This document shows positions 7,231 to 16,006 of a stretch of 24,909 bases of DNA, piece by piece. The translations under genes were made by a program, and so were the position numbers. Every line of letters starts with the position of its first letter. The first letter of the stretch is position 1. The notes beneath the pieces are model-generated. The model searched no databases, was not told the DNA's origin, and saw nothing but the letters and a program-made list of their open reading frames with translations. Source of the stretch: Thermoleophilaceae bacterium (GTDB lineage: Bacteria; Actinomycetota; Thermoleophilia; Solirubrobacterales; Thermoleophilaceae); NCBI GenBank assembly GCA_013813135.1, contig JACCSF010000102.1, positions 1 to 24,909 on the forward strand. Reading direction: 5' to 3'.

Positions 7231-8334
7231 TTAGACCAGGAACTCGCCGTCGCGCTGCAGCTCGGTGCCGTCCACGATCAGCGCCCCGCCCGGGCGCAGG
7301 TCGCAGACCATGTCCCAGTGGACGGCTGAGTTGTTAGAGCCGCCCGTCTCGGGGTAGCTCATCCCGATTGCCATGTGGACGGTCCCGCCGATCTTCTCGT
7401 CGAGCAGGATCTCCTTGGTCCCGGTGGCGATGCCGTAGTTGGTGCCGATGCCGACCTCGCCGAGCCGCCGCGCGCCCTCGTCGGTGTCGAGCATCTCGAA
7501 CAGGAAGTCCTCGCCCTGCTGGGCCGCGGCGTCGATCACCTTGCCGTCCTCGAAGCGCAGCCGCACGCCGGATACGGTGCGGCCGCCGTAGCTGGCCGGG
7601 AACGAGAACGTGATTTCGCCGTTCACCGAGTCCTCCAGCGGCCCCGTGAAGAACTCGCCGTCCGGCATGTTGTGCTCGCCGAAGCACGGGATCCAATGAC
7701 GCCCTGACACGCCCAGCGTGATGTCGGTGCCGGGCGCGGTCACGCGCACCTCCTCCTTGCCCTCGATCCACTCCGCCAGGCGCTTGACCTCGTCCGCTTG
7801 GCGCTCCCAGGCGGTCACCGGCTCGCCGTCGGTGGCCAGGCAGGCCGCGTAGTAGAAGTCCTCGTAGTCGCGCAGCGACATGCCGGCCTCGCTCGCGTAC
7901 GCATGCGTGGGGAACAGCGTCAGCGCCCAGCGGTACTCGCCGGCGGCCGAGCGCTTCATGGAGGTCTCCATCAGTCCCTGACGCGCCCGGGACACGCGCG
8001 CCTGCTTCTTGGGGTCGCTCTGCGAGAGCTCGCGCGCGTTGACGTCGGCCATGATCGCGATGCGCGCGTCGGCGTTCTCCGCGACCCACTCGGAGGTCGG
8101 CGGCACCCAGTCGAGCTGCTCGTCGCTGGCGAGGTCGAACAACGCGGCCTGGGCGCCCTCGGTCGACAGCTGCACGATCGGCATCCCGCCGGCCCGCAGG
8201 ACCTCCTCGTAGACCGCCTGGACGAGCACCTCGGCGGGGGTGGTCGACTGGATCACGCACACGTCGCCCTCGCCGACCTGGGTCGAGTAGCGGACCAGGA
8301 TCTGGGCGAGCGCGTCCGCGCGGCTGTCCCTCAC
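7231..8334 (-). CDS. M29 family metallo-aminopeptidase
   Basis: Two-metal aminopeptidase of the AmpS/AmpT/PepS type, a cytosolic enzyme that removes N-terminal residues from peptides. The 367 residues counted from GTG 8334 fit the family (about 370-410). Candidate metal ligands and catalytic residues: E227 in MPDGEFFTGP, E293 in RRLGEVGIGTN, H320 in GGTVHMAIG, and H339 and D341 in AVHWDMVCDL. The GTG overlaps the pdxT TGA (GTGA); longer in-frame extensions are Gly/Arg-rich readings of pdxT DNA and were rejected. Coupling to pdxST suggests co-expression, but no PLP dependence is known for M29 enzymes. The gene ends at TAA 7231-7233 beside the GGDEF relic. Confidence 0.92.
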   Translation of the reverse strand: MRDSRADALAQILVRYSTQVGEGDVCVIQSTTPAEVLVQAVYEEVLRAGGMPIVQLSTEGAQAALFDLASDEQLDWVPPTSEWVAENADARIAIMADVNARELSQSDPKKQARVSRARQGLMETSMKRSAAGEYRWALTLFPTHAYASEAGMSLRDYEDFYYAACLATDGEPVTAWERQADEVKRLAEWIEGKEEVRVTAPGTDITLGVSGRHWIPCFGEHNMPDGEFFTGPLEDSVNGEITFSFPASYGGRTVSGVRLRFEDGKVIDAAAQQGEDFLFEMLDTDEGARRLGEVGIGTNYGIATGTKEILLDEKIGGTVHMAIGMSYPETGGSNNSAVHWDMVCDLRPGGALIVDGTELQRDGEFLV

Positions 8335-8930
8335 GCGGCCACCCCCGCGTAGTCGAGCAGCCAGTGGTGCAGGCGGCGCTCGCCGGTCAGCTCCGGGTGG
8401 AACGCGACGGCCAGTACGTTGTCCTGCCGGACGGCCACCGGGTGCCCGTCCACCTCGGCGAGCACCTCGACCTCCTCGCCGTGCTCCTCCACCCACGGGG
8501 CGCGGATGAACACGGCGTGCAGCGGCTCGCCCTCGAAGTCCAGGTCCGCCTCGAAAGAGCCGACCTGACGTCCGAACGCGTTGCGGCGGACGCTGACGTC
8601 GAGCACTCCGAGGTGGCCCCTGTCGAGCATGATCAGGCCGGCGCAGGTGCCGAGCGTGGGCCTTCCTGAGCGCACGAACTCGCGCAGCGGCTCCGCCAGC
8701 CGCTCGCGCTCGATCCCGAGGGTCATCGTCGTGCTCTCGCCGCCGGGAATGACGAGCCCGTCGAGGTGCTCGAGGTCCGCGGGCACGCGCACGATGCGGG
8801 TCCTCGCCCCGAGCTCCTCGAGCGCCCCCGCATGGGCCTCGAACCCGCCCTGCAGGGCGAGCACCCCGATCAGGAACTCATCGGTCCGGTCCGGGCCGAG
8901 CCCGGCCCCTCGCGCACGGCGCGGAGTCAC
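8331..8930 (-). CDS. pdxT: Pyridoxal 5'-phosphate synthase glutaminase subunit PdxT
   Basis: Class I glutamine amidotransferase that hydrolyses glutamine and channels ammonia to PdxS. The active-site Cys96 is in GTCAGLIML, and His178 and Glu180 are in AFHPELTGE, completing the triad. The substrate-loop motif PGGESTTMT (62-70) and GVLALQGGFEAH (22-33) are typical. 199 residues from GTG 8930, which overlaps the pdxS TGA (GTGA). The first 18 or so residues before FLIGVLALQG are longer than in most homologues. A shorter start is conceivable, but the overlap supports 8930. Its own stop overlaps the start of the aminopeptidase. Confidence 0.95.
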   Translation of the reverse strand: MTPRRARGAGLGPDRTDEFLIGVLALQGGFEAHAGALEELGARTRIVRVPADLEHLDGLVIPGGESTTMTLGIERERLAEPLREFVRSGRPTLGTCAGLIMLDRGHLGVLDVSVRRNAFGRQVGSFEADLDFEGEPLHAVFIRAPWVEEHGEEVEVLAEVDGHPVAVRQDNVLAVAFHPELTGERRLHHWLLDYAGVAA

Positions 8931-9811
8931 CAGCCCCGCTTCTGCAACAGTCCGCCGTTGGCCTCGAGACTGCCGATCTCGATTCCCGGCATGGCATCGC
9001 CCAGCTCGCGTGAGGCGGCGGCCACGCGCTCGGGGTCGTCGAAGTGGGTGGTCGCCTCGACGATCGCGCGCGCGCGGCGCGCGGGATCGGAGGACTTGAA
9101 GATTCCCGAGCCGACGAAGTTCCCCTCGGCACCGAGTTGCATCATCAACGCCGCGTCGGCGGGCGTGGCTATTCCGCCTGCGCAGAACAGCACGACGGGC
9201 AGCCGGCCCTTGCCGGCGATGTCACGGACCAGCTCGAGCGGTGCCTGCAGCTCCTTCGCCGCCGCCGGCAGTTCCATCTCGCCAAGCGATCCAAGCCGCC
9301 TGATCTCGCCGGTGATCAGTCGGATGTGGCGCACCGCCTCGACCACGTTTCCGGTGCCCGCCTCGCCCTTCGAGCGGATCATCGCGGCCCCCTCGGCGAT
9401 ACGCCGCAGCGCCTCGCCCAGGTTGGTGGCGCCGCAGACGAACGGCACCTTGAACTGCCACTTGTCGATGTGGTGCGCCTCGTCGGCCGGAGTCAGCACC
9501 TCGGACTCGTCGATGTAGTCGACCTCGAGCGCCTCCAACACCTGCGCCTCGACGAAATGGCCGATGCGCGCCTTGGCCATCACCGGGATCGAGACCGCCT
9601 CCTGGATCTCGACGATCTTCGTCGGATCCGACATGCGAGCCACTCCGCCATCCGCGCGGATGTCGGCCGGCACACGCTCAAGCGCCATCACGGCGGCGGC
9701 GCCGGCGTCCTCGGCGACCTTCGCCTGGTCGGCGGTGACCACGTCCATGATCACGCCGCCCTTGAGCATCTCGGCCAGCCCGGCCTTGACTCGAAATGTC
9801 CCTGTTTCCAT
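8927..9811 (-). CDS. pdxS: Pyridoxal 5'-phosphate synthase lyase subunit PdxS
   Basis: TIM-barrel subunit that makes PLP from ribose 5-phosphate, glyceraldehyde 3-phosphate and ammonia supplied by PdxT. 294 residues from ATG 9811, matching family length. Conserved residues: Asp23 (GGVIMDVVTADQAK), the substrate Lys80 (IPVMAKARIGHF) and the second Lys148 (RSKGEAGTG). The GNFVGSGIFKSSDP motif lies near the C-terminus. I chose METGTFRVK because family members begin there; an upstream in-frame extension to 9874 is Pro/Ser-rich and runs into the preceding gene. No purine-rich ribosome binding site is visible; the bases before the ATG read TCCTCCTAGCCAC. The gene lies 37 bases after the hydrolase operon and may be co-transcribed with it. 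Confidence 0.97.
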   Translation of the reverse strand: METGTFRVKAGLAEMLKGGVIMDVVTADQAKVAEDAGAAAVMALERVPADIRADGGVARMSDPTKIVEIQEAVSIPVMAKARIGHFVEAQVLEALEVDYIDESEVLTPADEAHHIDKWQFKVPFVCGATNLGEALRRIAEGAAMIRSKGEAGTGNVVEAVRHIRLITGEIRRLGSLGEMELPAAAKELQAPLELVRDIAGKGRLPVVLFCAGGIATPADAALMMQLGAEGNFVGSGIFKSSDPARRARAIVEATTHFDDPERVAAASRELGDAMPGIEIGSLEANGGLLQKRGW

Positions 9812-9848
9812 GTGGCTAGGAGGATAACCAGGGGAGCGGCTTGGCCCT

Positions 9849-11921
9849 CTATGGGCCGGGCCAGCCCGCGGCATGGCAAGGGAACGCGCCGCACACGTCG
9901 ATCACGCGGCCGTCGATGCGCAGGAACTCCGCGATCTGGCGCCGCACGGATGCCTCCGACTCGATCACCAGGTCGTGCGGGTCGACACCGATCCGCGGCG
10001 GCGTGTTCGTGATCGGCGGCGCCGGCGTGCCGAGGTCCCCGGCTCGCGGCGGGCCGATGTCCCACACCACCAGCGACGCGTCGCCGTCGTACGGGAAACG
10101 GCCGATCGGCGGGATCCCGAAGTAGGGCTGGACGTCGGTGTGGCGACCGGGATCGACCGCCGGCAGCCGGATGTGCGAGCCGATCGTCCGGGCCTGCACC
10201 TCGGTGGCCACGTTCGCCACCTGGTGATCGCCGAAGGAGAGGATCTGCAGCACCTTGTGGCGCGGCGTGTTCGGCGGCGGGTCGCTCGTCATGTGCCAGG
10301 CGTAGCCGTTCGGCTCGCCGCGGTCCCAGAGCGTCTGGATCAGCGACAGCAGCAGCGGTCGCTCCAGCCGGTCGGGGTAGGACTGGTCGAGCACGGCTTC
10401 GAACGGATCGAAGTCCACGCTGCGGGTCACGAGCAGGCTGTAGTTCATCGCGCCCACGTAGAGCACCGAGCGGTTGAGGTCGGGCGCGAGTGCAGTGAGG
10501 GCGCCGCCGGCGATCCCACCCTGGCTGTTGCCGTAGTAGAACAGCCGCCGCGTGTCGATCAGCGGGCCGCCGGAGTCCCAGAAGGCAAGGCTCGCGGAGA
10601 AGCCCTTGGGGTGCACCATGGCCCGCCCGATGTAGAGGAAGTCGAGGAAGCCCTGCTGGAGGCGGTCGGGCAGGGTCGGGAACTTCGACAGGTCGAGCAG
10701 CACGCCGAGCGCGTTCGGCAGGTCGTTCTCCGACATGCCGATCCAGTCGGCGCCGCACACCATCACGTCGTTCTCGTTGCCGAGCTGCTCCACGTTGTCC
10801 GCGCCGACCTCTCCGGCGTCGCCAAACAGGCCGTGGCCGTAGAGCGACGGGCGCGCCGGGCTCGCCGGGGTGGCCGAGCGCGGGATGTTGCAGATGAATG
10901 CCGCCTCGTAGGTGTTGCCGGGGATGCGCTCCGGCAGCCCGTCCGCGCCGAGCCGGAACCGCGACCCCGGGGGGCAGCCGGGCTGGTCCAGGTAGCAGGG
11001 CACGGTCACGTGTCCCTCCACGCGCCGCCGGACGTTCGGCTGCTGGGCGGGCGTGTAGTCGATGATCTTGTCGATCTTGTACTTCGGCGGCGCCCCCTCG
11101 ACCTCGAGGTCGCTCAGGTTGCGGTCGCCCAGCTCGGCGAAGGCGCGGTCGCGGATCGACAGCATCCGGCGCGACAGCGACTGCTCGCTCGCCACCGTGA
11201 AGTCCCAAGCCAGGTAGAGGTCGCTCCGCTTGAGCCCGGCCCGCTTGAGGCGCCAGATGATGTCTTCCATGTGCCAGCGGCGGCGCTCGAACGCCTTCGA
11301 GTCGGTCTTTACGCGGTCGCGGTAGAGGCGGAAGGCCCGCGGAGCTTGCAGGAGCGAGCCGTCAACGCCGCGCAGCTTGCGCAGGGCCACGATGTAACGC
11401 TCGCCCTCGCTGAAGTTCTTGCCGGGGTGGATCAGCAGCGCCGTGTCCGCCGGGGACCCGGCGTTGGAGTCGAGCTCGGCCCAGATCAGGTGGCGGCGGC
11501 CCGTGCGCGCGTTGATCACCACGACCGGCTGGTCGCGATCGTAGGTCCGCGCGAGGTCCGTGATCGGCACGGCCCCGGTCCTCGCGAACGCCGCGGGCGT
11601 GTCGAGGCCGGGCACCTTGAGCACGATCGTCTGCCCGGGGCTGAACCCGTCGGCGTGGTTGTAGTCGCTCGGCTCCACCGGCGCGCCGTCGGCGCTGCGG
11701 GGCATCATCGAGGCCGTCAGCGCCAGCCGGCGACCGGTGGCGGTCGGCGCGTGGCGGGTGAAGTAGTCGTTCGGCCACGGGAACAGGCACTGCGCGCCGC
11801 CGAGCGGATCGCAGCCCGGGGCCGCGACTGGGGCGGGCACCGGATGGTGGCGCGGCTTGGCAGCGGCGCCGCTCGCGCCGACCAGCAGCGCCGCGAGCGC
11901 GAGCGCGGCAACGCGCCTCAC
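9849..11921 (-). CDS. Secreted alpha/beta-hydrolase-like protein, paralogue 1 of 3
   Basis: 690 residues from GTG 11921. A signal peptide (RRVAALALAALLVGASGAAA) suggests export. The N-terminal region has C-DPLGGAQ-C, FPWPNDYFT and HADGFSPGQTIVLKVPGLD. This resembles the N-terminal part of bacterial virulence-factor-type lipases and similar myxobacterial proteins, a recollection and not a search result. The hydrolase half has YGHGLFG (361-367, possible oxyanion loop), the nucleophile elbow YYGNSQGGIAGG with Ser466, Asp565 in SFGDHQVAN, and His649 in GVDPHDLV ahead of the last helix. Eight cysteines are grouped mostly as pairs. The GTG lies one base after the stop of paralogue 2, and its signal sequence aligns with the other two copies. 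An ATG at 11948 overlaps paralogue 2 and was rejected. Substrate unknown. Confidence 0.8.
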   Translation of the reverse strand: MRRVAALALAALLVGASGAAAKPRHHPVPAPVAAPGCDPLGGAQCLFPWPNDYFTRHAPTATGRRLALTASMMPRSADGAPVEPSDYNHADGFSPGQTIVLKVPGLDTPAAFARTGAVPITDLARTYDRDQPVVVINARTGRRHLIWAELDSNAGSPADTALLIHPGKNFSEGERYIVALRKLRGVDGSLLQAPRAFRLYRDRVKTDSKAFERRRWHMEDIIWRLKRAGLKRSDLYLAWDFTVASEQSLSRRMLSIRDRAFAELGDRNLSDLEVEGAPPKYKIDKIIDYTPAQQPNVRRRVEGHVTVPCYLDQPGCPPGSRFRLGADGLPERIPGNTYEAAFICNIPRSATPASPARPSLYGHGLFGDAGEVGADNVEQLGNENDVMVCGADWIGMSENDLPNALGVLLDLSKFPTLPDRLQQGFLDFLYIGRAMVHPKGFSASLAFWDSGGPLIDTRRLFYYGNSQGGIAGGALTALAPDLNRSVLYVGAMNYSLLVTRSVDFDPFEAVLDQSYPDRLERPLLLSLIQTLWDRGEPNGYAWHMTSDPPPNTPRHKVLQILSFGDHQVANVATEVQARTIGSHIRLPAVDPGRHTDVQPYFGIPPIGRFPYDGDASLVVWDIGPPRAGDLGTPAPPITNTPPRIGVDPHDLVIESEASVRRQIAEFLRIDGRVIDVCGAFPCHAAGWPGP

Positions 11922-11922
11922 G

Positions 11923-13992
11923 CTACGGGCCCGTCCAGCCCGCGGCATGGCACGGCAGTCCGCCGCAGACGTCCACGAACGCCCCGTCGATGAACTGGGA
12001 GAACTGCAGCTGGGCGAGCGGCTCCCGGCCGGTCAGCCCATGCGGGTCGCGGCCGAGACGCGGGGCCGTGTTGGTAATCGGGGGCTGCGGCGTGCCGAGG
12101 TCGCCGCGCAGCGGCCCGATGTCCCACACCACCAGCGCGCTGCCGCCGTACGGGTACCTGCGGATCGGCTCGATGCCGTAGTACGGCACGCGGTCCGTGT
12201 GGCGGCCCAGGTCCACGGCGGGCAGCCGGATGCGCGCTCCGATCGTGCGAGCCTCGACCTCGGTGCCGATGTTCGCGACCTGGTGGTCGCCGAAGGCCAT
12301 GTGCAGCAGCACGGTGTGGCGGGGTGTGTTCGGGTACGGATCGTCGGTCATGTGCCACGCGTAACCGTTGGGCTCGCCGCGGTCCCAGAGCGTCTGGATC
12401 AGCGACAGCAGCAGCGGCCGCGTCAGCTCGTCGGGGTACGCCGGATACAGGAGCGACGCGAACGGATCGAAGTCGATCGACCGCGTCAGCAGCAGGCTGT
12501 AGTTCATCGCCGGCACGATCAGCACCGAGCGCGTGAAGTCCGGCGCCACTGCGGTGAGGGCGCCGCCGGCGATACCGCCCTGGCTCCCGCCGGAGTAGTA
12601 GAGGCGCCGCGTGTCGATCAGCGGGCCCTTCGGATCCCAGAACGCGAGGCTCGAGGCGAACCCCTTGGGATGGAGCATCGCCCGGCCCAGGAAGAGGAAG
12701 TTGACCATCGCCTGCTGGAGGCGGTCCGCCAGCGTCGGGAAGCGCGACAGGTCCTGGAGAATCGTGATCGTGTTCGGGATGTCGCCGCCGGACATCCCGA
12801 TCCAGTCGCTCGCGCACAGCACCACCTTGTGCTCGGTGGCGATCGGGCCGCGGCTGATGCTGTTGACCTCCCCCGCTCCGCCGAACAGGCCGTGGCCGTA
12901 GAGCGACAGCCGCCCGGGAGTGGCCGACGTGACCGCCCGCGGGATGTTGCAGATGAAGTTGGCGTTGTGCACGTTGCCGGGCGTGCGCACCGGCAGGCCG
13001 TCCGGCCCGAGCTTGAAGCGCGACCCCGCCGGGCAGCCGGGCTGGTCGAGGTAGCAGGGCACCTCGACGGTCCCCTCCACGCGGCGGCGCACGTCGTCGC
13101 TCTCGTTGCCCTGACAGCCGTCGGTGTCGCAGGGCGCGAACTCGGTGATCCGGGTGATCTTGAACTTCGGCGGCGCGCCGCTCACCTGCACGTCGCCGAG
13201 GTTGAGGTCGCCGAGCCCTCCGAAGGCGTCGTCGCGGATGTGGCGCAGCCGGCCCGAGAGCCCGCGCGCGCTGGCGACCGTGAAGTCCCACGCCACGTAC
13301 AGCTCCTTGCGCTTGACGTGAGCGCGCTTGAGGCGCTTGAAGGTGTCCTCCATGTGGTCACGACGGCGCTCGAAGGCCGCCGAATGGGTCTTCAGGCCGT
13401 CGCGGTAGGCCCGGAACGCATCGCTCGGCGGGAGCAGCTTGCCGTCGGCTCCGCGCAGGTTGCGCAGGGCGACGATGTAGCGCTCACCCTCGCGCAGGTT
13501 CTTCGCCGGGTGGATCAGCAACGCGGTGTTCGCCGGGCTGGTCGCGTTGGCGTCCAGCTCGGCCCAGATCAGCTGGCGCCGCAGTGTGCGCGCGTTGATG
13601 ACGAGGATCGGCTGGTCGCGATCGAACGAGCGGCCGATGTCGGTGATCGGCACCGCGCCGGTCTTCGCGAAGGCAGCGGGGGTGTCGAGGCCGGGCACCT
13701 TCGTCACGATCGGCGCGCCGGGGCTGAACCCGTCCGAGTAGTTGTAGTCCGACGGCTCGATCGGCTTGCCCGACGCGTTGGTGGGCATCGAGGCCACGTC
13801 GAGGTGCAGGCGGCGGCCGGTCGGGGTGCCGCTGTCGCGGACCGTGAAGTGGTCGTTCGGCCAGGGCAAGAGGCAGCGCGACGGGTCGATCGGGTCGCAG
13901 CGGTCGGCCGTGCTCAGGTCGATGGCGGCGCCGGCGGGGGCTGCCGCGACCAGCGCGGCGAGCACGGCCAGCGCGAGTGCCGAACGTCGCAC
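11923..13992 (-). CDS. Secreted alpha/beta-hydrolase-like protein, paralogue 2 of 3
   Basis: 689 residues with signal peptide MRRSALALAVLAALVAAAPA. It is collinear with paralogue 1 along its whole length and shares many identical blocks, such as SLIQTLWDRGEPNGYAWHMT, VPCYLDQPGCP and CHAAGW-GP at the extreme C-terminus. Catalytic candidates: Ser470 in YYSGGSQGGIAGG, Asp569 in AFGDHQVAN and His651 in RDPHGLTG. It carries an extra cysteine pair (FAPCDTDGCQ, C288 and C293) in a loop where paralogue 1 has none. The GTG start at 13992 directly abuts the TAG of paralogue 3 (13993-13995). It may be an esterase or lipase, but the substrate cannot be read from sequence. Confidence 0.8.
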   Translation of the reverse strand: MRRSALALAVLAALVAAAPAGAAIDLSTADRCDPIDPSRCLLPWPNDHFTVRDSGTPTGRRLHLDVASMPTNASGKPIEPSDYNYSDGFSPGAPIVTKVPGLDTPAAFAKTGAVPITDIGRSFDRDQPILVINARTLRRQLIWAELDANATSPANTALLIHPAKNLREGERYIVALRNLRGADGKLLPPSDAFRAYRDGLKTHSAAFERRRDHMEDTFKRLKRAHVKRKELYVAWDFTVASARGLSGRLRHIRDDAFGGLGDLNLGDVQVSGAPPKFKITRITEFAPCDTDGCQGNESDDVRRRVEGTVEVPCYLDQPGCPAGSRFKLGPDGLPVRTPGNVHNANFICNIPRAVTSATPGRLSLYGHGLFGGAGEVNSISRGPIATEHKVVLCASDWIGMSGGDIPNTITILQDLSRFPTLADRLQQAMVNFLFLGRAMLHPKGFASSLAFWDPKGPLIDTRRLYYSGGSQGGIAGGALTAVAPDFTRSVLIVPAMNYSLLLTRSIDFDPFASLLYPAYPDELTRPLLLSLIQTLWDRGEPNGYAWHMTDDPYPNTPRHTVLLHMAFGDHQVANIGTEVEARTIGARIRLPAVDLGRHTDRVPYYGIEPIRRYPYGGSALVVWDIGPLRGDLGTPQPPITNTAPRLGRDPHGLTGREPLAQLQFSQFIDGAFVDVCGGLPCHAAGWTGP

Positions 13993-15990
13993 CTACGGCC
14001 CCGTCCAGCCCTGTGCGTAGCAGGGCTTGCCCTTGTCGCAGGTGTCGACGAAGACGCCGTCCACGGCGAGGAAGTTCGTGAACTGGAACACCGCGTCCAG
14101 CTCGAACGGGGTCTTGTCATGCGGGTCCACGCCGATCAGCGGGGGCTCGTTGGTGATCGGCGCGGGCGGTGTGCCCAGGCAGGCGGCGCCGCTGCAGCCC
14201 GGCGGCCGCAGCGGCCCGATGTCGAACACCGCGAGCGCGTTGCCCTTCCACGGGTAGGACGGGATCGGCTTGATGCCGTAGAACGGCTTGCGGTCGCGGC
14301 TACGGCCGGGGTCGAGCGCGGGCGTGCGCAGGCGGGCGCCGATGATGCGTGCCTCGGTCTCGGTGGCCACGTTCGACACCTGGTGGTCGCCGAAGGCCTC
14401 GTGGAGCAGCACGGTCTTCGTCGGCGTGTTCGGCAGCGGGTCGCGGACCATGTGGTAGACGTAGCCGTTCGCCTCCCCGCGATCCCAGAGCAGCTGGATG
14501 AACGAGTTGACCAGCGCCTGCTCGACCGGGTCCGTGTACTTGCTGTAGAGGATCCTGCCGAAGGTGGGGAACTGGCTGCTGCGCGTGAGCAGCAGGCTGA
14601 ACCGCAGCCCGGGAACGATCAGGGCCGAGCGGGTGAAATCGGGGGCCACGGATGTCAGCGCCCCGCCGATGATGCCGCCCAGGCTGGCGCCGGCGTAGAA
14701 GAGCCGCTCCGTGGCGATGCGGCCCGCGAACTCGGAGTGCGACGAGAAGCCCTGCGGGTGCACCATCAGACGCCCGAGGAACATGAAGTTGAGGATGCCC
14801 TGTTGCAGGCGGTCGGCCATGGTCGGGAAGCGCGACAGGTCGGCGGACACCGCCCCCGCGTTGGGGAGGTCCTCGTTCGCCATGCCGGTGAAGTTGGTGC
14901 CGCAGATCACCGCATTCGACGCCACCGCCAGCAGGGCGATCGCGTCCACGGCGGTCTCGTCCTGGAAAAGGCCGTGACCGAACAACAGCGGGCGCGCCGG
15001 CGTCGTCGCCGCCGCCGCCGGCACGATGCACACGAAGCGGGCCTTCTGGACGTTCCCCGCGGTTCGCACCGGCAGGCCGCGCCGGTCCAGCTTGAAGCGC
15101 GACCCGGGCGGGCAGCCGGGCTGGTTGAGCCAGCACGGCACGTCCAGGGTGCCGCTGATGCGGCGTGCGGCGAGTCCCGGGATCGCGCGCGCCTCGCCGA
15201 CCTCGAAGGCGGGCGCGCCGCCCGTCACCTTGAGGTCGCGCAGGTTGGTGTCGCCGAGCTGGGCAAAGGAGCGGTCGCGGATCGACAGCAGCCGCTTGGT
15301 GAGCCCCTCACGGCTGGAGACGGTGAAGTCCCAGGCGAGGTAGAGGTCGCCGCGCCGGATGCCGGCCTTCCCGATGCGGCGGAAGATGTCCTCCATGTGC
15401 GCGCGGCGACGGTTGACCGCGCGCCCCGCCGCAGGCAGGCGGTCGCGGTAGATGCGGAACGCCCGCCGCGCCTCGATCGTGCGGCCCGTCGCCCGCTTCA
15501 GGTTGCGCAGGGCGACGATGTAGCGGCGGCCCTCGCGCCAGCCGACGCCCGGGTGGACCTGAAGCGAACGCTGCCCCGGGTCCTTCCCCTGCATGTTCAG
15601 CTCGGACCAGATCAGCTGCCGCTTGCCGGTCTTGGCGTCGATCACCACGATCGCCTGGTCGCCTTCGAGCGAGCGCCCGACGTCGGTCACGGGCGCCGCG
15701 CCGGTGCGCTTGAGGTCCAGGCCGGGCACCAGCGTCACGATGATCTGGCCGGGGCTGAAGCCGTCCGACCAGTTGTAGTCGCGCGCCTCGATCGGCTTAC
15801 CGTCGGTGCTGCGCGGCATCTGCGCGTTGGTCAGCGCGAGGTGGCCCTGCTTGACGAAGTACTCGTTTGGCCAGGGCAGCAGGCAGGCGGCCGGGTCCAG
15901 CGGGTCGCAGCCGCGGGGCGCCGCCTGAACCGGGGCGGCCGCGCCCAGGACGACCGCGCAGAGCGCGACGATCAGGACTCCCCTCCTCAC
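13993..15990 (-). CDS. Secreted alpha/beta-hydrolase-like protein, paralogue 3 of 3
   Basis: 665 residues from GTG 15990, with signal peptide MRRGVLIVALCAVVLGAAA. It is the most divergent of the three and the first in transcription order. It keeps the layout: GCDPLDPAAC, LLPWPNEYF, NWSDGFSPGQ, VPCWLNQPGCPPGSRFK, FGHGLF, elbow FYAGASLGGIIGG with Ser436, Asp535 in AFGDHQVSN, His624 in GVDPHDKT, and the C-terminal AQGWTGP. The elbow has Leu after Ser where the other copies have Gln. A lineage-specific cysteine pair (PPGCSGAACL, C599 and C604) lies in a late loop. It begins 16 bases after the ABC-2 permease stop, so it probably shares that transcript. Confidence 0.8.
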   Translation of the reverse strand: MRRGVLIVALCAVVLGAAAPVQAAPRGCDPLDPAACLLPWPNEYFVKQGHLALTNAQMPRSTDGKPIEARDYNWSDGFSPGQIIVTLVPGLDLKRTGAAPVTDVGRSLEGDQAIVVIDAKTGKRQLIWSELNMQGKDPGQRSLQVHPGVGWREGRRYIVALRNLKRATGRTIEARRAFRIYRDRLPAAGRAVNRRRAHMEDIFRRIGKAGIRRGDLYLAWDFTVSSREGLTKRLLSIRDRSFAQLGDTNLRDLKVTGGAPAFEVGEARAIPGLAARRISGTLDVPCWLNQPGCPPGSRFKLDRRGLPVRTAGNVQKARFVCIVPAAAATTPARPLLFGHGLFQDETAVDAIALLAVASNAVICGTNFTGMANEDLPNAGAVSADLSRFPTMADRLQQGILNFMFLGRLMVHPQGFSSHSEFAGRIATERLFYAGASLGGIIGGALTSVAPDFTRSALIVPGLRFSLLLTRSSQFPTFGRILYSKYTDPVEQALVNSFIQLLWDRGEANGYVYHMVRDPLPNTPTKTVLLHEAFGDHQVSNVATETEARIIGARLRTPALDPGRSRDRKPFYGIKPIPSYPWKGNALAVFDIGPLRPPGCSGAACLGTPPAPITNEPPLIGVDPHDKTPFELDAVFQFTNFLAVDGVFVDTCDKGKPCYAQGWTGP

Positions 15991-16006
15991 CGGCGCGCAG
16001 TCTACG

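Noticed and set aside
9812..9848. AGGAGG on the plus strand near 9819-9825 as a ribosome binding site
   Set aside because: No plus-strand start codon follows at a usable distance and no plus-strand gene is present; it is probably chance.
11922..11948. ATG 11948 as the start of paralogue 1
   Set aside because: It overlaps the end of paralogue 2 by 26 bases and puts nine extra residues before the signal peptide; GTG 11921 aligns with the RR-starting signals of the other copies.
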